Assembly (NCBI GenBank): GCA_949751835.1
Contig: CATKHK010000004.1
Span: 1 to 64,000, forward strand
From: Blepharisma japonicum
Taxonomy: Eukaryota > Ciliophora > Heterotrichea > Heterotrichida > Blepharismidae
Reading direction: 5' to 3'
Length of the DNA stretch: 64,000 bases
Part shown: in pieces, positions 31,401 through 41,700 of the stretch
Numbering within the stretch: position 1 is the stretch's first letter
Layout: every line of letters starts with the position of its first letter
Notes under the pieces: model-generated
Databases searched by the model: none
What the model was told of the DNA's origin: nothing
What the model saw: the letters and a program-made list of their open reading frames with translations, nothing else
Position numbers and translations under genes: made by a program

Positions 31401-31639
31401 GCCCTCCTCTGAACCAATTCTTCTTGAAGTCTAAGAATCGTTGACTCTTTTTCTCCGCCTATGATTTCTTCAAACAGTTCTTTTGCTCTTTGGCTTGCGA
31501 ATTCTTGGCTCAATGAGTTTTCTCGCATGGCATTATAAATTTCGTCTCCGTTGATTTCATCAAAAAATGCTTGCACTTGTCTGGCTATCTGAGAAATCCT
31601 TTGCTCGTATAAATCTTTAAAATACCCAATTTGGTCCAT
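28478..31639 (-). CDS. Long coiled-coil protein
   Basis: 1053 aa from ATG 31639 to TAA. An earlier in-frame ATG at 31657 overlaps the upstream gene's stop; I prefer 31639, leaving 10 nt between genes. Residues about 1-80 may be globular (YFKDLYEQRISQIARQVQAF). The rest is almost unbroken heptad-repeat helix rich in Glu, Lys, Gln, Arg and Leu, with a break near residues 720-800 (RSTRYSIQGLRTDLSNIKL; WWDDADMDGIRRAAKSL). No motor, ATPase or actin-binding motif is seen. Such proteins serve as cortical, basal-body or golgin-type scaffolds; no orthology can be assigned. Confidence 0.75.
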   Translation of the reverse strand: MDQIGYFKDLYEQRISQIARQVQAFFDEINGDEIYNAMRENSLSQEFASQRAKELFEEIIGGEKESTILRLQEELVQRRAECNKFEKIIRELEDKLRFEESDKERSLRIAHDLKAELGESEAVLEDRLKRKDIEWLQKIEENARIQNRKFDEERLQLEDQVRNAIKEIENLNLQKQRDLNRIRELDDEINKMKMAVENAEKREQQWKSSARAVEDSRASTQAKLEFLIDENRDLQDKLENTENEKQKILAHFRAYQDKYEEVSSSSHKVIQEIAEKARTKSRKLKQKIKEQRGKIQDFQNEMKKAIEKIESSKIENETLIANEEKLRRSLEDSEKKYRELDISTKKREIELKSQYDRQFLQLQSQFNSDLQQKTAEFEREIQSEIELRNEKEKELRTTIQNKAKEVERDHIMKTAHQSIIEEKERTINKIHQNRIEALASEFEQKISEFKEEVSQLKKENAGLNELLSNSKALEAQAQEELSNKTEKMLSEIKIKTNAIRDLENEKLDLLNKLETAGELLEDLKNSKNEEASLRFRYETENANLKGRLNESEDQNTYLKRQIKKYQDEQEYVKNEMVEKRFLVQEKEKSFQLETEIDKAHKNIVKLENQVDSLERSLEELSNQHSEAKNRIRESEDFTRTLSTDLDAKERKNREIITSLEQDNYELKKLASARKLEIEKAKDELKNFEGLFIETRQKVNDSFEKIKRSTRYSIQGLRTDLSNIKLALEYEVSSFMDSTQSMIQEIAIKLIEKEVSDKRKIDYKIAEISEEMKRQWKSKLSKIEENLLREELTWWDDADMDGIRRAAKSLIDKKKYSDNEVLKCSDYSKKLQGQVDNLNKQNQKLHLRLQANSEAFDQLQREVTDESTKIKNNSQSLLRKSTQELQTKYEQEIEKLREEVKQKIKEKNELETRLKRKFMEEMDKVKNQYEGRIKGYKEELDNEQERVERLNSQLQGADKEGFSMKQRLIDEIQSLEIRVQELEGFLEQEKTQKDQLAKQRITELQDLTEKIKVLRSEIAEKEDKLDMYIKENRNLRAEISSIIDARKSVFSAEF

Positions 31640-31649
31640 ATTAGAGTTA

Positions 31650-34040
31650 TTAATCATTATTCAAATTAAATTTAATGATTCTTGTTTTTCTTTTACCATG
31701 GTCGCCTCGAACTCGATGAGAGTCTCTCATATCCATTGTGACATCTTTAAAAGACATGTTAAACATAACTCGGGGCGTAAGTGGGGTGATGGGGGATAGC
31801 AAATCATCAGTATCAGCTGTTGCTCTGTCTTGAGGTGAGAGAAGATTATGCTCTATTACTTCTATAAAAGCTTTGGCAATACGTGAAAGGACTCCTTCTC
31901 CGTGGGTTAAAACTCGTACCATGCTTTGATTTTTTTCATAAATTAGTTTGACTACACTGGCTGCGTGGTATCGAGGCAGATAATCTGTATTTAGCCTGTT
32001 TATTGTCATGCATAAATCGTAGAGTTCACGCATGTTTCAATCTTTTTTATTTTTTCTCAGCTTGTATAGAAGCTTGATAGCAAATGGTTCTCATCTGTCA
32101 GGGTAGCTTTGAATATCAAAAGATAGGTTTTCGTTAATTATAGTATCTGAAGTGCTTATCTGGCGGAAAATACTTCGATACTGACAAGAGATGACACTAT
32201 TAAGAATTCTGATTATTCCATGCTTTCCATAAAATAGGTTCGGGTGTGCTTTTTCTTCTAAATTGTCTCTAAAAGAAATCCTCACAGGAATATCATTAAG
32301 CTCCCCGGTCTCATAATATTCTTTTTTTTGCTTAAGCACTTTTTGTAGCTCTAATATCATTTCTTGCGCTGAGTGCTTTATAAAAATCTGCTCTGGCAAA
32401 GCTTCAGGAAGCTGCTCTGTATGGTTATTTAACAATTCAATCAGCTCTTTTGGGCTAATCTTGTCAGCAGCCTTCATAGGGTAAAACTTGTTTTGTTCAA
32501 ATATGTTGTACCTCTTATTATTTGTAGCCTTGGTTATTTCTTTAAACCTTTCTAAGGTTGATTCATCAAATTTCCCAAAATAATATAGAAATTGCATAAA
32601 AGTAACAGAGTCTATGAACCCTTTTCAAAACTCCTTCATTTTGCAGCTTTCACTACACACAGAAATGTTGTGCAAAAATTCTTCTTCTTGGAATTCAAAC
32701 TGCCTTGTTTCTTCATCTTTGACTAAATATGCTGAAAACTTGCTGATTCCGTTTAAAAAGACATCTAAAAATGCATGTCTGAGGAGAGTGACAAAGCATT
32801 CTTGCCTTTCAGCTCGCTCCATTGGCTCTAGAAGCTTTTCAGCATTTTTAATAAATTCTTTGTCTGGGATGCTTTCTTCAAGCTGGTGAGTATTAAAAGA
32901 ATAAAGTCTTTCATAATCAACGTAATAGTATGCTTTTAACAGCTGAATTTTCTTGCAAAGCAAAGCTTTTTCACAGTCACAAAGCAATGAAGGCACTGTG
33001 TTGTATAAAATATTTGAGTCGATGTCCAAAATCATTGCGTCTGGCTCTTTACTTATGGCTTCTTCTTTTGGTATATATTTATTATTTAGCCCTATTAATA
33101 CAGGAACAGGCACTTGTAAGTAGTCAAGCAGGTGCTTGCTTAATACTGGAATATAGCTCATAGTCCAATTCATAGGGAAAATCAGCTTTTTAAATGCTTC
33201 AAGCGTCAAAAATAGCAAATATTCATTGCAGCTAAATATAAATGCATGCCTGCTTAGCAGTAAGCTTTCTCAGAAACTGATGATGTTAGTTATATCAACC
33301 AAATCAGTCAATATCGCGACACAGCTTTCATAATGCCCCAGGCTAAGTTTCTTATCAACTGGCAGCAAAATTTCAGTTCTTCCGACCTCAATTGTAAAAT
33401 CTACTTCAATCGGTGGGATTATTGTATCGTTTAATAAAAAGCACGCATTTCGAATAAATTCTACACTTGAAATCAGCGATGATTCATTTTGGTTAATTTC
33501 AAAAATATAATTATACAATGAATCTAAAATATTCCGAAACGCATCAATATAGGTGCTTTTTGTAAGCAGGCATAAAGCGATCGGTGTATAGTAGACTAAA
33601 TCGCTTGAACCAAACGCTTGTTCAACTGTATTTGGGATAAAATGCAAAAGACCAGTCGGGACGTTACGTGACTTGGTTTGCTCTAAGATTTCAGGCGTAA
33701 CTCTCTCGTAGGTAATTAAGCAGTGGATATTTGTAAAGTAACCTTTTTCGTTAGTAATTGTAGTTGAGTAATAAGTCTGAGGCATGTAATTGTGCTCAAG
33801 CTTGATTTCTCGGTCTGTAAATATCATCTAGATTTAACTTACGTTAATTTGATCCTGCGTGAATTCTTTAGAATTCGGTGGGAGCTTAGCAATTAATTCA
33901 GGGATGCTTGAATCTTTCCCTTCAAGAAAAATATCTAAATAAAAATTACTTCTGAGGGCTTTCACAGATAAACCTAATATAAGAATGGAATCAACCAGCC
34001 TTATTGCTGGCTCATGTTGCTCTTCAAATAGATTTTCCAT
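31650..34040 (-). CDS. DENN-domain protein (one 15-nt intron)
   Basis: 791 aa, ATG 34040 to TAA 31650-31652, after removing intron 33828-33842 (gtaagttaaatctag) and reading several TGA as Trp. The N-terminal third fits a uDENN module. The central cDENN is clear at about 245-320: SFWESLLLSRHAFIFSC, LFLTLEAFKKLIFPMNW, SYIPVLSKHLLDYLQVPVP, FLIG-type VLIGL. A dDENN-like start is MILDIDSN. DENN proteins are exchange factors for Rab GTPases and steer membrane traffic; the Rab partner is unknown. An in-frame TTG-initiated extension to 34079 lacks an ATG. The compact junction with the next gene (10 nt) suggests very short untranslated regions. Confidence 0.8.
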
Positions 34041-34502
34041 AGTGCCAAAACTTAGGCGAAAAATTATTAATTCAATCAATAGTTTAAAATCTGAACTATT
34101 ATGATCTTAGTATATACAGCATTAAGAAGCTATTTTGATGATCATCAAGAAAATTTGAAGCTATAAGCCATACTTAAAATCATCCATTTTACTAGATTAT
34201 CCATATAATTGCTTAAAAATATATTCATGCATAAAGATTTCAGTACTCTTGTGGAGAGCATTTATGAAATTTTCTATATCAAAATTAGTATGAAATAATA
34301 CTATTTAAGTCTAAAAAGCTTAAATAGAATAGTGATTTTATTGTTATTTAAAAATTCATGAATTTAATTTAATTTAATTTATATAATAGGCTTTAATCTC
34401 TTACTTTTTTATCTTATTATTGCAATAATTAAATAAAATCCATAAAATTTCTCTTTTAACCATTCTTAATTTATCAAAATGATTTAATTTCTTAAATAAA
34501 AT
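34041..34502. other. Divergent intergenic spacer
   Basis: 462 bp between two divergent starts (DENN gene and nicalin gene), AT-rich, presumably holding both promoters. A short aatttaatttaattta run at 34360. No other element recognised. Confidence 0.6.
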
Positions 34503-36029
34503 ATGCAAAGGCTTATTTTATTAGCTGGTCTTTTGGCCCTAAGTTTTGGAGCAGTCCAAATTCCAGTCTACAGACTCATCCAATACGAATATGAAGGCAC
34601 TCACCTCGGTTCTCAAGTAAGCTCCATCAACTATCTTGGGGCTCACTACGAAAACACTCAAGAAATCCCACGAAAAATCACCATGATCCACATATCAAAT
34701 CTCTCAATTGAATCACTTGAAACCCTTCTAGGCCATAAGCCAAGCGCAGTTCTTATCATCCTTACACAGTCTCCTCCTCAAGGCTTAAAGGAGCTCGAAA
34801 ACTACCTTGGGACCAACTCATTCCCATTCCCTATCTATTTTACATACGAAACACCAGAGGTGATGGACATTTACAACTACTTGCAGCAGCAAAAAGGTGA
34901 CCAAGGCAGTGACACTGACCAGCTTCAGTTTTCCTTAAGCACTGATGAGAAACCAGTCGCTAAAGGACTGACACAAGAAAATTACTATGGCTTCGTCTAT
35001 GAATATTCCGAAGCTCTCCCAACAATTGCATTGGTGACTTATTATGATGCCTTTTCAATCGTCCCTGAGCTTTCCAAAGGAATGGACGCAAATGGCAGTG
35101 GAGTCATTACTATCTTAGAGCTCACAAAATATTTCAGAAAATTATTCAGCACATCTCCTCCAGCTTACAATTTATTGCTTGTCTTAACCTCAACTGGGAC
35201 ACTTAACTTCCAAGGCCTCAGAAACTGGCTTGACTCAGAAGACGCAGAATTGCAACAAATAATTGGAAATATCAAATTCGCGCTTTGTTTAGATACTCTT
35301 GGCAAAGGAAGTGACCTGACTTTCCACGTGTCAAGATTCCCTAGCAAAGAAAATGAAGCTGACATTGCAAAGCTTTATGCAGATTTTAATAAGACTTCTA
35401 GCATAACTGGAACTGGGCTTAACTATATGAAGAAAAAAATCAACATGGCTGATTCTTTTATACCATGGCAGCACGAAAACTTTGCAAAGAAAAAAGTTCT
35501 GTCAGCAACCCTCTCCCATCTTCCTGTAGCAAGCACAAGTATTATTGATAGAAGCTCTCTATATGATAATAAAGAAAATATTGATATTGATGCAATTGAA
35601 AGAAATATAAGGTTCATCGCAGAAAGTTTGACTAGGTTTTTGTATAGCAGAGATGACGGAAATTTGGTGGTTTATTCCAAAGCTGAGCTGACTTCTAAAG
35701 AAAGCATAGGACTTTGGGCAGAAAAATTAGGGAACTATACAAGGTTTACTACCAAGCTGGCTCCTGGGGCTGAATTTCCAAAGGTTTTGAAGGAGACACT
35801 CAATGAGCTGACAAATAGCACTTTTAAGGTTCAAAAGTACCCAGTCACTGACTATACACTTTATAACACCAAAGGAGAAAATTTGAGCGTTTATAAAGTG
35901 AAGCCTGCAATTCTTGACCTTTATATATTTTTGGGGATTTTTGGGTACATAATTGTGCTATGGGGAGTTATTAAGGTATTTGGATCACCATTTGTGAGTA
36001 AAGGAGAAGCAAAACGCAAGACAAAATAG
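34503..36029 (+). CDS. NCLN: Nicalin, ER membrane-protein biogenesis factor
   Basis: 508 aa, ATG to TAG. Signal peptide (MQRLILLAGLLALSFGAVQ), then YRLIQYEYEGTHLGSQ, matching nicalin's N-terminal YRMQQYDLQG. The peptidase-M28-like lumenal domain follows, with TIALVTYYDAF near residue 180, GMDANGSGVITILEL, YNLLLVL, LNFQG, ALCLDTLGKGSDLTFHVS and RFIAESLTRFLYS, and a C-terminal YKVKPAILDLYIF transmembrane helix with a basic KGEAKRKTK end. Human nicalin (about 560 aa) pairs with TMEM147 and NOMO in the BOS complex of the multipass translocon. The fold is that of an aminopeptidase without activity; here even the His of the family's HYDAF reads Tyr. No intron needed. Confidence 0.92.
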   Translation: MQRLILLAGLLALSFGAVQIPVYRLIQYEYEGTHLGSQVSSINYLGAHYENTQEIPRKITMIHISNLSIESLETLLGHKPSAVLIILTQSPPQGLKELENYLGTNSFPFPIYFTYETPEVMDIYNYLQQQKGDQGSDTDQLQFSLSTDEKPVAKGLTQENYYGFVYEYSEALPTIALVTYYDAFSIVPELSKGMDANGSGVITILELTKYFRKLFSTSPPAYNLLLVLTSTGTLNFQGLRNWLDSEDAELQQIIGNIKFALCLDTLGKGSDLTFHVSRFPSKENEADIAKLYADFNKTSSITGTGLNYMKKKINMADSFIPWQHENFAKKKVLSATLSHLPVASTSIIDRSSLYDNKENIDIDAIERNIRFIAESLTRFLYSRDDGNLVVYSKAELTSKESIGLWAEKLGNYTRFTTKLAPGAEFPKVLKETLNELTNSTFKVQKYPVTDYTLYNTKGENLSVYKVKPAILDLYIFLGIFGYIIVLWGVIKVFGSPFVSKGEAKRKTK

Positions 36030-36269
36030 GCTAATATTTAAGATTTCTCTTTTATTACAAGATGAGTAACGGCTATCCAATTAATTTTTCTTTATTTAGC
36101 TATGAATATCAAAATCATTTATTCCAAGGTTTAAAATTAATATTTTTACAGTAGCAAAAGAGTAAAAGTCTGTTATTTATTTAAAATTAATATGAGTAAA
36201 TAGTTATTTTTCAAATTAACATTAAATGATTATTCATTTTCATAAATCCAGCATAATATTATGATATAA
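36030..36269. other. Short intergenic spacer
   Basis: 240 bp, AT-rich, no element seen. Confidence 0.5.
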
Positions 36270-38420
36270 ATGCAAGAAGACACTATTAAATTGTTAAAAA
36301 TATTTAGAATGGAAGATGAATCTCCTCACTCCACTAATGAAATGAAAAATATTGAGGTCTCAGGCAGAAACATAAACTTTACATCTCAGCCCCCAAATCA
36401 AAGCCGGTCCAAGTACATCCTTACTGACTTCTTTACTAGCATCGACCAGATCAAGAATCCCACATTTGAAGAAAATCTGACCGCCCTTTCTAAGATCCAC
36501 CGATTCCTCACAGGTTTTAGCATACTTAATCCTTCTGTATGAATCGTCCTTATGATCCTCGGGCTTTTGTCTTCAGTAATTGCGTTTTGTGTCGACTATC
36601 TCTCTGAAAAATTGATGGATACTCGTGAGTTCTTTGCAAGCACTGAAAATGGCTTTTTGAATTTCTGTATATGGATGCTATACACCCTTGCACTTTCCTG
36701 ACTTGCCGCTGCTACAACTAAATGAATCAGCCCAGACGCAGAAGGATCAGGGATTCCAGAGATGAAAGCAATCATTGCAGGCGTAAAACTGCCTCATTGC
36801 TTAAGCACTCAGACTTTTATAGCGAAATTTACAGGATTAATAGCAGGCTCTGCTGCAGGATTAAGCATAGGAAGAGAAGGGCCTTTTGTGCATGTAGCCG
36901 GAATTATTGCCCACAAATTAACGAAATATCGAATTTTCAGACATTTGAGAACTGTAAAAAATATATAGAATTTGACATTGAGGAACCAAATAATGGGTGC
37001 ATCAGTAGCTGCTGGAGTCGCTGCTGCTTTTGGAGCGCCTGTAGGAGGAGTGCTGTTTAGTATAGAAGTTACTGCAACTTATTACTATGTCAGTAACCTA
37101 TGAAAGGGCATTTTTTGTGCTGTTTGATGTGTGATTGGCTTTGACCTATTTAGAAGCGGAGAAGTCACCGATTTAATTAACCTAACCAAGCTAGACCCTA
37201 TTGAATTTGGCTACGAAATTTTCGGATTCACATTGTTAGGAACTTTATGTGGATTTGTAGGAGCATTTTTCATTAAATTTACAGGGAAAATGATTTATAA
37301 TAGAAAAAATTTAAAATACCCAGCAATTCATACGAGATTTAGATACACACTTTTTGTAGGTGCCATATGTGGGATTCTTACTTATATGCTTCCTTATATG
37401 CAGCTTCATGATAAAATTGTAATTAATCAGATGTTCAGAGCTGATAATCTGACTACATATGAAAAAACGTATTGGAGCAAGCCAACTCTTAGCCTAAATC
37501 TGTTTATTTATGTAATTACGAAACTACTGCTTACAAGCTTAAGTATAAGCTGTCAAATACCTTGTGGTGTCTTTGTGCCGATTTTTGCGGCGGGGAGTAC
37601 TTTTGGGAGGCTTTTTGGGCAGATTTTGGACTCAATTTTTGGGACTGAGTATAGAGGAGTTTATGCAGTTGTAGGAGCAGCTGCATTGACTTCGTCAGTT
37701 ACCCATACTTTGTCAATTGCTATAATTGTGTTTGAGCTGACTGGCCAAATCCATTATTTTTTGCCTATGATGGTTGGCGTTCTCCTTGCCTATTCCATCA
37801 GCTCTGGCTTTGGGATTTCTTACTACGATTCTTTGTTAGAAATGAAAGGTCTCCCTTATCTCCCATCTATAAAATCTTCATGACTCTACGCTAACTGTGC
37901 AAAAGACGCTGTGGACCCTCAATACCCTTTTATAACTCATGAGGCTACGATAAAAGATCTATCGAAAGCTATCCAGCAAAGCAAAAGCGATATAGTAAAA
38001 ATTCCAGTAGTAGACGATGATATGAATTTAATGTTTGACGTGAACTTAACTAATATAAAACGGTACATTATGACGATATATCAAGAAAAGCTTCATACAC
38101 TGTCACGTGATTCAAGGTCTCACATAGAAAAGTATTTTTCTTATTTATTGCATGAAATTGATGATATTGAGTATGAGCAAAGCATTGCTTGCAGAGAGGA
38201 TAGCGAAATGAAAGAAGTGGACTCATTTTTTAGCACTCCTGTAGAATTTTCTTCTAGTATTTTGCAATTGGATGACTCGCCACTGTCCATTCCTGAGAAC
38301 ACCCCGCTGGTGAAAGTCCACTTCTTGTTTATGATGCTGGGTCTGACACAGATTTATGTAGCGTATAGAGGAAAACTGATGGGAGTAGTTTCCAAAGAGA
38401 TGTTCCTTAAACATAGATAA
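36270..38420 (+). CDS. CLC-family chloride channel or Cl-/H+ exchanger (one 15-nt intron)
   Basis: 711 aa after removing intron 36954-36968 (gtaaaaaatatatag); stop TAA. Several TGA codons encode Trp. The membrane domain has the CLC signatures GSGIPE (160-165), GREGPFVH with the gating glutamate (201-208) and GVFVPIFAAGSTFGR (third anion-site motif). The intron lies between helices and its removal joins HLRT to NLTLRNQIMGASVAAGVAAAFG in frame. Two C-terminal CBS regions follow (YPFITHEATIKDLSKAIQ, and a last one ending in GVVSKEMFLKHR), as in eukaryotic CLCs. The protein should move chloride across plasma or organelle membrane; whether it is a channel or an exchanger cannot be settled here. 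Confidence 0.92.
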
Positions 38421-38440
38421 ATTGTTTAATATTTAATAAC

Positions 38441-38779
38441 ATGGAATTTCTTGATGAGCCTTTAAAGAGACCTCCAAGACCAGTTAGCCCAAGAGTTCCT
38501 ATTGATCATTACTACAGAAGAGCTTACAATTATGGGATTTCGCTGTCATTGTTTTACTATTTTGTTATGTTTATTAGGCATCGAAATGATCGAGTAGCTA
38601 AATTTCATAAGACTACAAGTTTCTATAAGATCTGGCTGCCATGCTTTATCCTAGGGTCAATTATATATCCATTTGACAATTATTTATGGGGCAAAGTTGA
38701 CGGACAAGTGAAGTTTTGGCAGCTTTCTATATACAAAGAAGAAAGAAAACCCAGAAACTTTAAAGAAAATGGATTTTAA
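38441..38779 (+). CDS. Small protein with two predicted membrane segments
   Basis: 112 aa, ATG to TAA, 20 nt after the CLC gene and 18 nt before the dynein gene. A Pro-rich basic start (PLKRPPRPVSPRVPI) is followed by YNYGISLSLFYYFVMFI and YKIWLPCFILGSIIYPF, both likely membrane helices, and a basic end (YKEERKPRNFKENGF). Size and layout recall small subunits of mitochondrial complexes, but I recognise no family. Confidence 0.65.
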   Translation: MEFLDEPLKRPPRPVSPRVPIDHYYRRAYNYGISLSLFYYFVMFIRHRNDRVAKFHKTTSFYKIWLPCFILGSIIYPFDNYLWGKVDGQVKFWQLSIYKEERKPRNFKENGF

Positions 38780-38797
38780 TTAAATTTCAATATAAAA

Positions 38798-41700
38798 ATG
38801 TCGGATGGTAGAAAATCGTATATTCTAGGCTGCGCAAGCGCTGCCCTAGGAGTTCCAAACCTTCCTACGTCACCTTTGATATCCACTTTCTTAGATACTC
38901 CAGATTTCGCAACATTGCAAATCGTCTATTCAAATGAAGCTTCATTTTCCCTTAGCATTCAGGCTTATCCAGAAACAGCGCGCGAAGTTCATTTTATCAA
39001 GCTCGTTCCTCGCGCACTGAATGAGAATGAAATGATTTCAAGTGTCATTATGGGCACACTCGGGAGCAACCCGCTCTCTGCCCTTCTCAGAAATCTCAAA
39101 GCAGTTACTCAGCCTCTATTGCAGACTGGAAATGTCGACAGCCACTTACAAAACTTGGCTAGTGAGCTTGAAGCTGGGCTATCTTCAATGCTGAGACAAG
39201 GGCCAAGAGGGGAATCAGTTGACTCAATCTTAATTCCTGCTGACGAATTCGAATACTGGGCAAGCGTTGCTAATGACTTTAGAGGTTCCCAAGCAGTCCA
39301 AGACCAAGCTAAGACTTTTGTGACTTTATTTTCTAAAATCTCTAGACAATGGAGCGAAATTTCAACGCTGAGTTTTTCAGAAATTCATGATCTACTGGAG
39401 CAAACCCTTGATGTCTTAGATTCAGTGTGGAAAGAAAACAGTGTTCAAGCATATCCTCAAGCTAGGATGGACAAGCTCTTTAATGTTATTGCTGAAGCTA
39501 TTGCAAGAAAAGTCCAAGACTCAATCCCTGACTCTCAGCTCTGGGGTTCTGAGTTCTCAAATGCCAGACTGCTATTAAAAGAAGCCTTAAAAGCTTGCGA
39601 AAGATGGATCGAAATCATGCATGAGCTTCCTAACAACTACTGGAGAGAAGAAAGAAAGTGGGGCAAAAAGCTTCCCAAAAGCGAGTATTTAATGGCCTTT
39701 GCGATGAGGTTGGAAGAAGTCCTCACTCTGAGAACCCAGCATGATGAGCTTATCCTTTTATTATCCCAAGAAGATCAACGACGTTTCAATGTCGAAAGGA
39801 CTTTTGACCCTTTCAAAAGAGTTCAAGCCTTCTTAGTCAACCCTTACACTCAGCCTAAATGGGACGAAGCCAAAGCCAAATATGACAGCAATATGCAAGC
39901 CATTGAAGAAGAAATCGCCAACAAACTTAGAAGAGAAGTTCTACAAGTCTCAAACATTTCCCAGCAAATGAGGGATTTCCAAAAATGGCAAGGACTGCTA
40001 AGCCGCCCAAACATTGGCAGGTCACTTCAAAGTGAAAGAGAGCAAATTCTTAACCAGCTCTGTATACAAGTAGAACAAATCAGGGAAGAATTTGAAAGCA
40101 GATCAGGCATGAAGACAGAAATAATCCCAGGAATGGATAAGCCTCCACAGGACTTGAACATGTCCCCATTAGTCGGCAGCATTGTGTGGGCTAGAGGCTT
40201 GCAGCAAAAAATTGCAAGAATTTTGTCATCAGCTGGAGCATTTTTAGCAGATTTGGGGAGTATTGGGAGACTAAGAGATACATGTGAGCAGGTCAGCAAA
40301 ATTCTGGTAGACTTCCAGAAGCAGCAATTTAATAGCTGGAAAGCGAATATTGAAGGGGACATTGATAATAGAAATGAGCCACTAGGGCTAGAAATCACTG
40401 GGAAAATGATGGAGCTAGACTTAAGTGATGGGCTGCTTAAGGTCAGCTATTCCGATAAACTTGTGCAACTACTCAAAGAAACAAGACAGCTTGCAGAGTA
40501 TGGGTTCAGCATCCCTAAAAAGCTTAAAGATATAGTCGCACAAGGCAAAAAATATTATAAAGAAGCGATCACTCTTAAAAGAGTAGCTAACTTCTACAAC
40601 TCAATGAGCTCACAAATTATCGACTCTCAGAAAAAGCTGCTATTAGGCGAGGCTATTGCTTTTGAAGATGTCGTAAAGTCAGCTAAGAACTTAAAAGATG
40701 GGAAAGTTACATGGAATAACCCAGTTGACGTTGAAGAGTATATTCAAAGAGTTCAAAAAGCAGCTAATGATCTAACCACAGAAAATAGAAGACTGAGAAA
40801 AGCACACTTTGGAATAATCGAGCAAATTGGCGAACTTGAAAAAATCGACTTGCTAAGGCACAGACAAATGTGGAAAGAAAAACTTGACGAAATCAGAAGA
40901 GCCATTAATACAATCACAGCAGAAAAAAGTGAGGACGCAGCCAGGGCATGGAAAGCTGATCTCGACAAAGAGCTTTTTAAAAGCTTAGAAGTCCAATATA
41001 AAAATGGCTTAGAAAATCTGACTGACAATTTGCCTGAAATTAAAGCTGATATCGTATTTGCGAACAAAACTTTGCAGTTTAGACCGCCTCTAGAAGAACT
41101 TAAGGCAAAGTACTACAAAGAAATCAAGCTTTTTATATCAATTCCTATCACTTTTCAAGGACTTGGAGGAAATCCTGAGGTCTATAGGAAGATGCCTGAT
41201 AAAAATTCAGATGGCCTTTATACAGTTTATTCTAAGGCTGAAGCATTATTTGCTGAATTAAAGGAGCTTCTAGGAACTTATAAACCTTGGGTCGTGCTGG
41301 GAAAAGTTAATATTGATGCAATGGTGGAAGAGCACGTTAAAGATGTAAATGACTGGGAGGCTAACTTTAGAATGCTGAAGCAAAAGCGAAAAGATGTAGA
41401 AAAACTGCAAGAACAGCAAAAAGTCCATTGCTTTTCTATATCGACAGCTCCTATCAAATCATCCATTGAAGAACAGCTTCAAAGACTTTCAGAAGCTTTG
41501 ATTGTGTCCCTCAAAACTTCTATTAAGACTGATATCGACTATCTCGACGAATTTCTCAAATCAGCAAATGCCAAACTCACACAGCGCCCTCAAAGTGTTG
41601 AAGAAATCGCCAAAGCCCAGCGCGAAGCTTTAGAAGTCGCAGGCCAAAAAGAAAAAACTTATAAGCAGTATCAGAACCTTGAAGAAAAATCCAAAATGCT

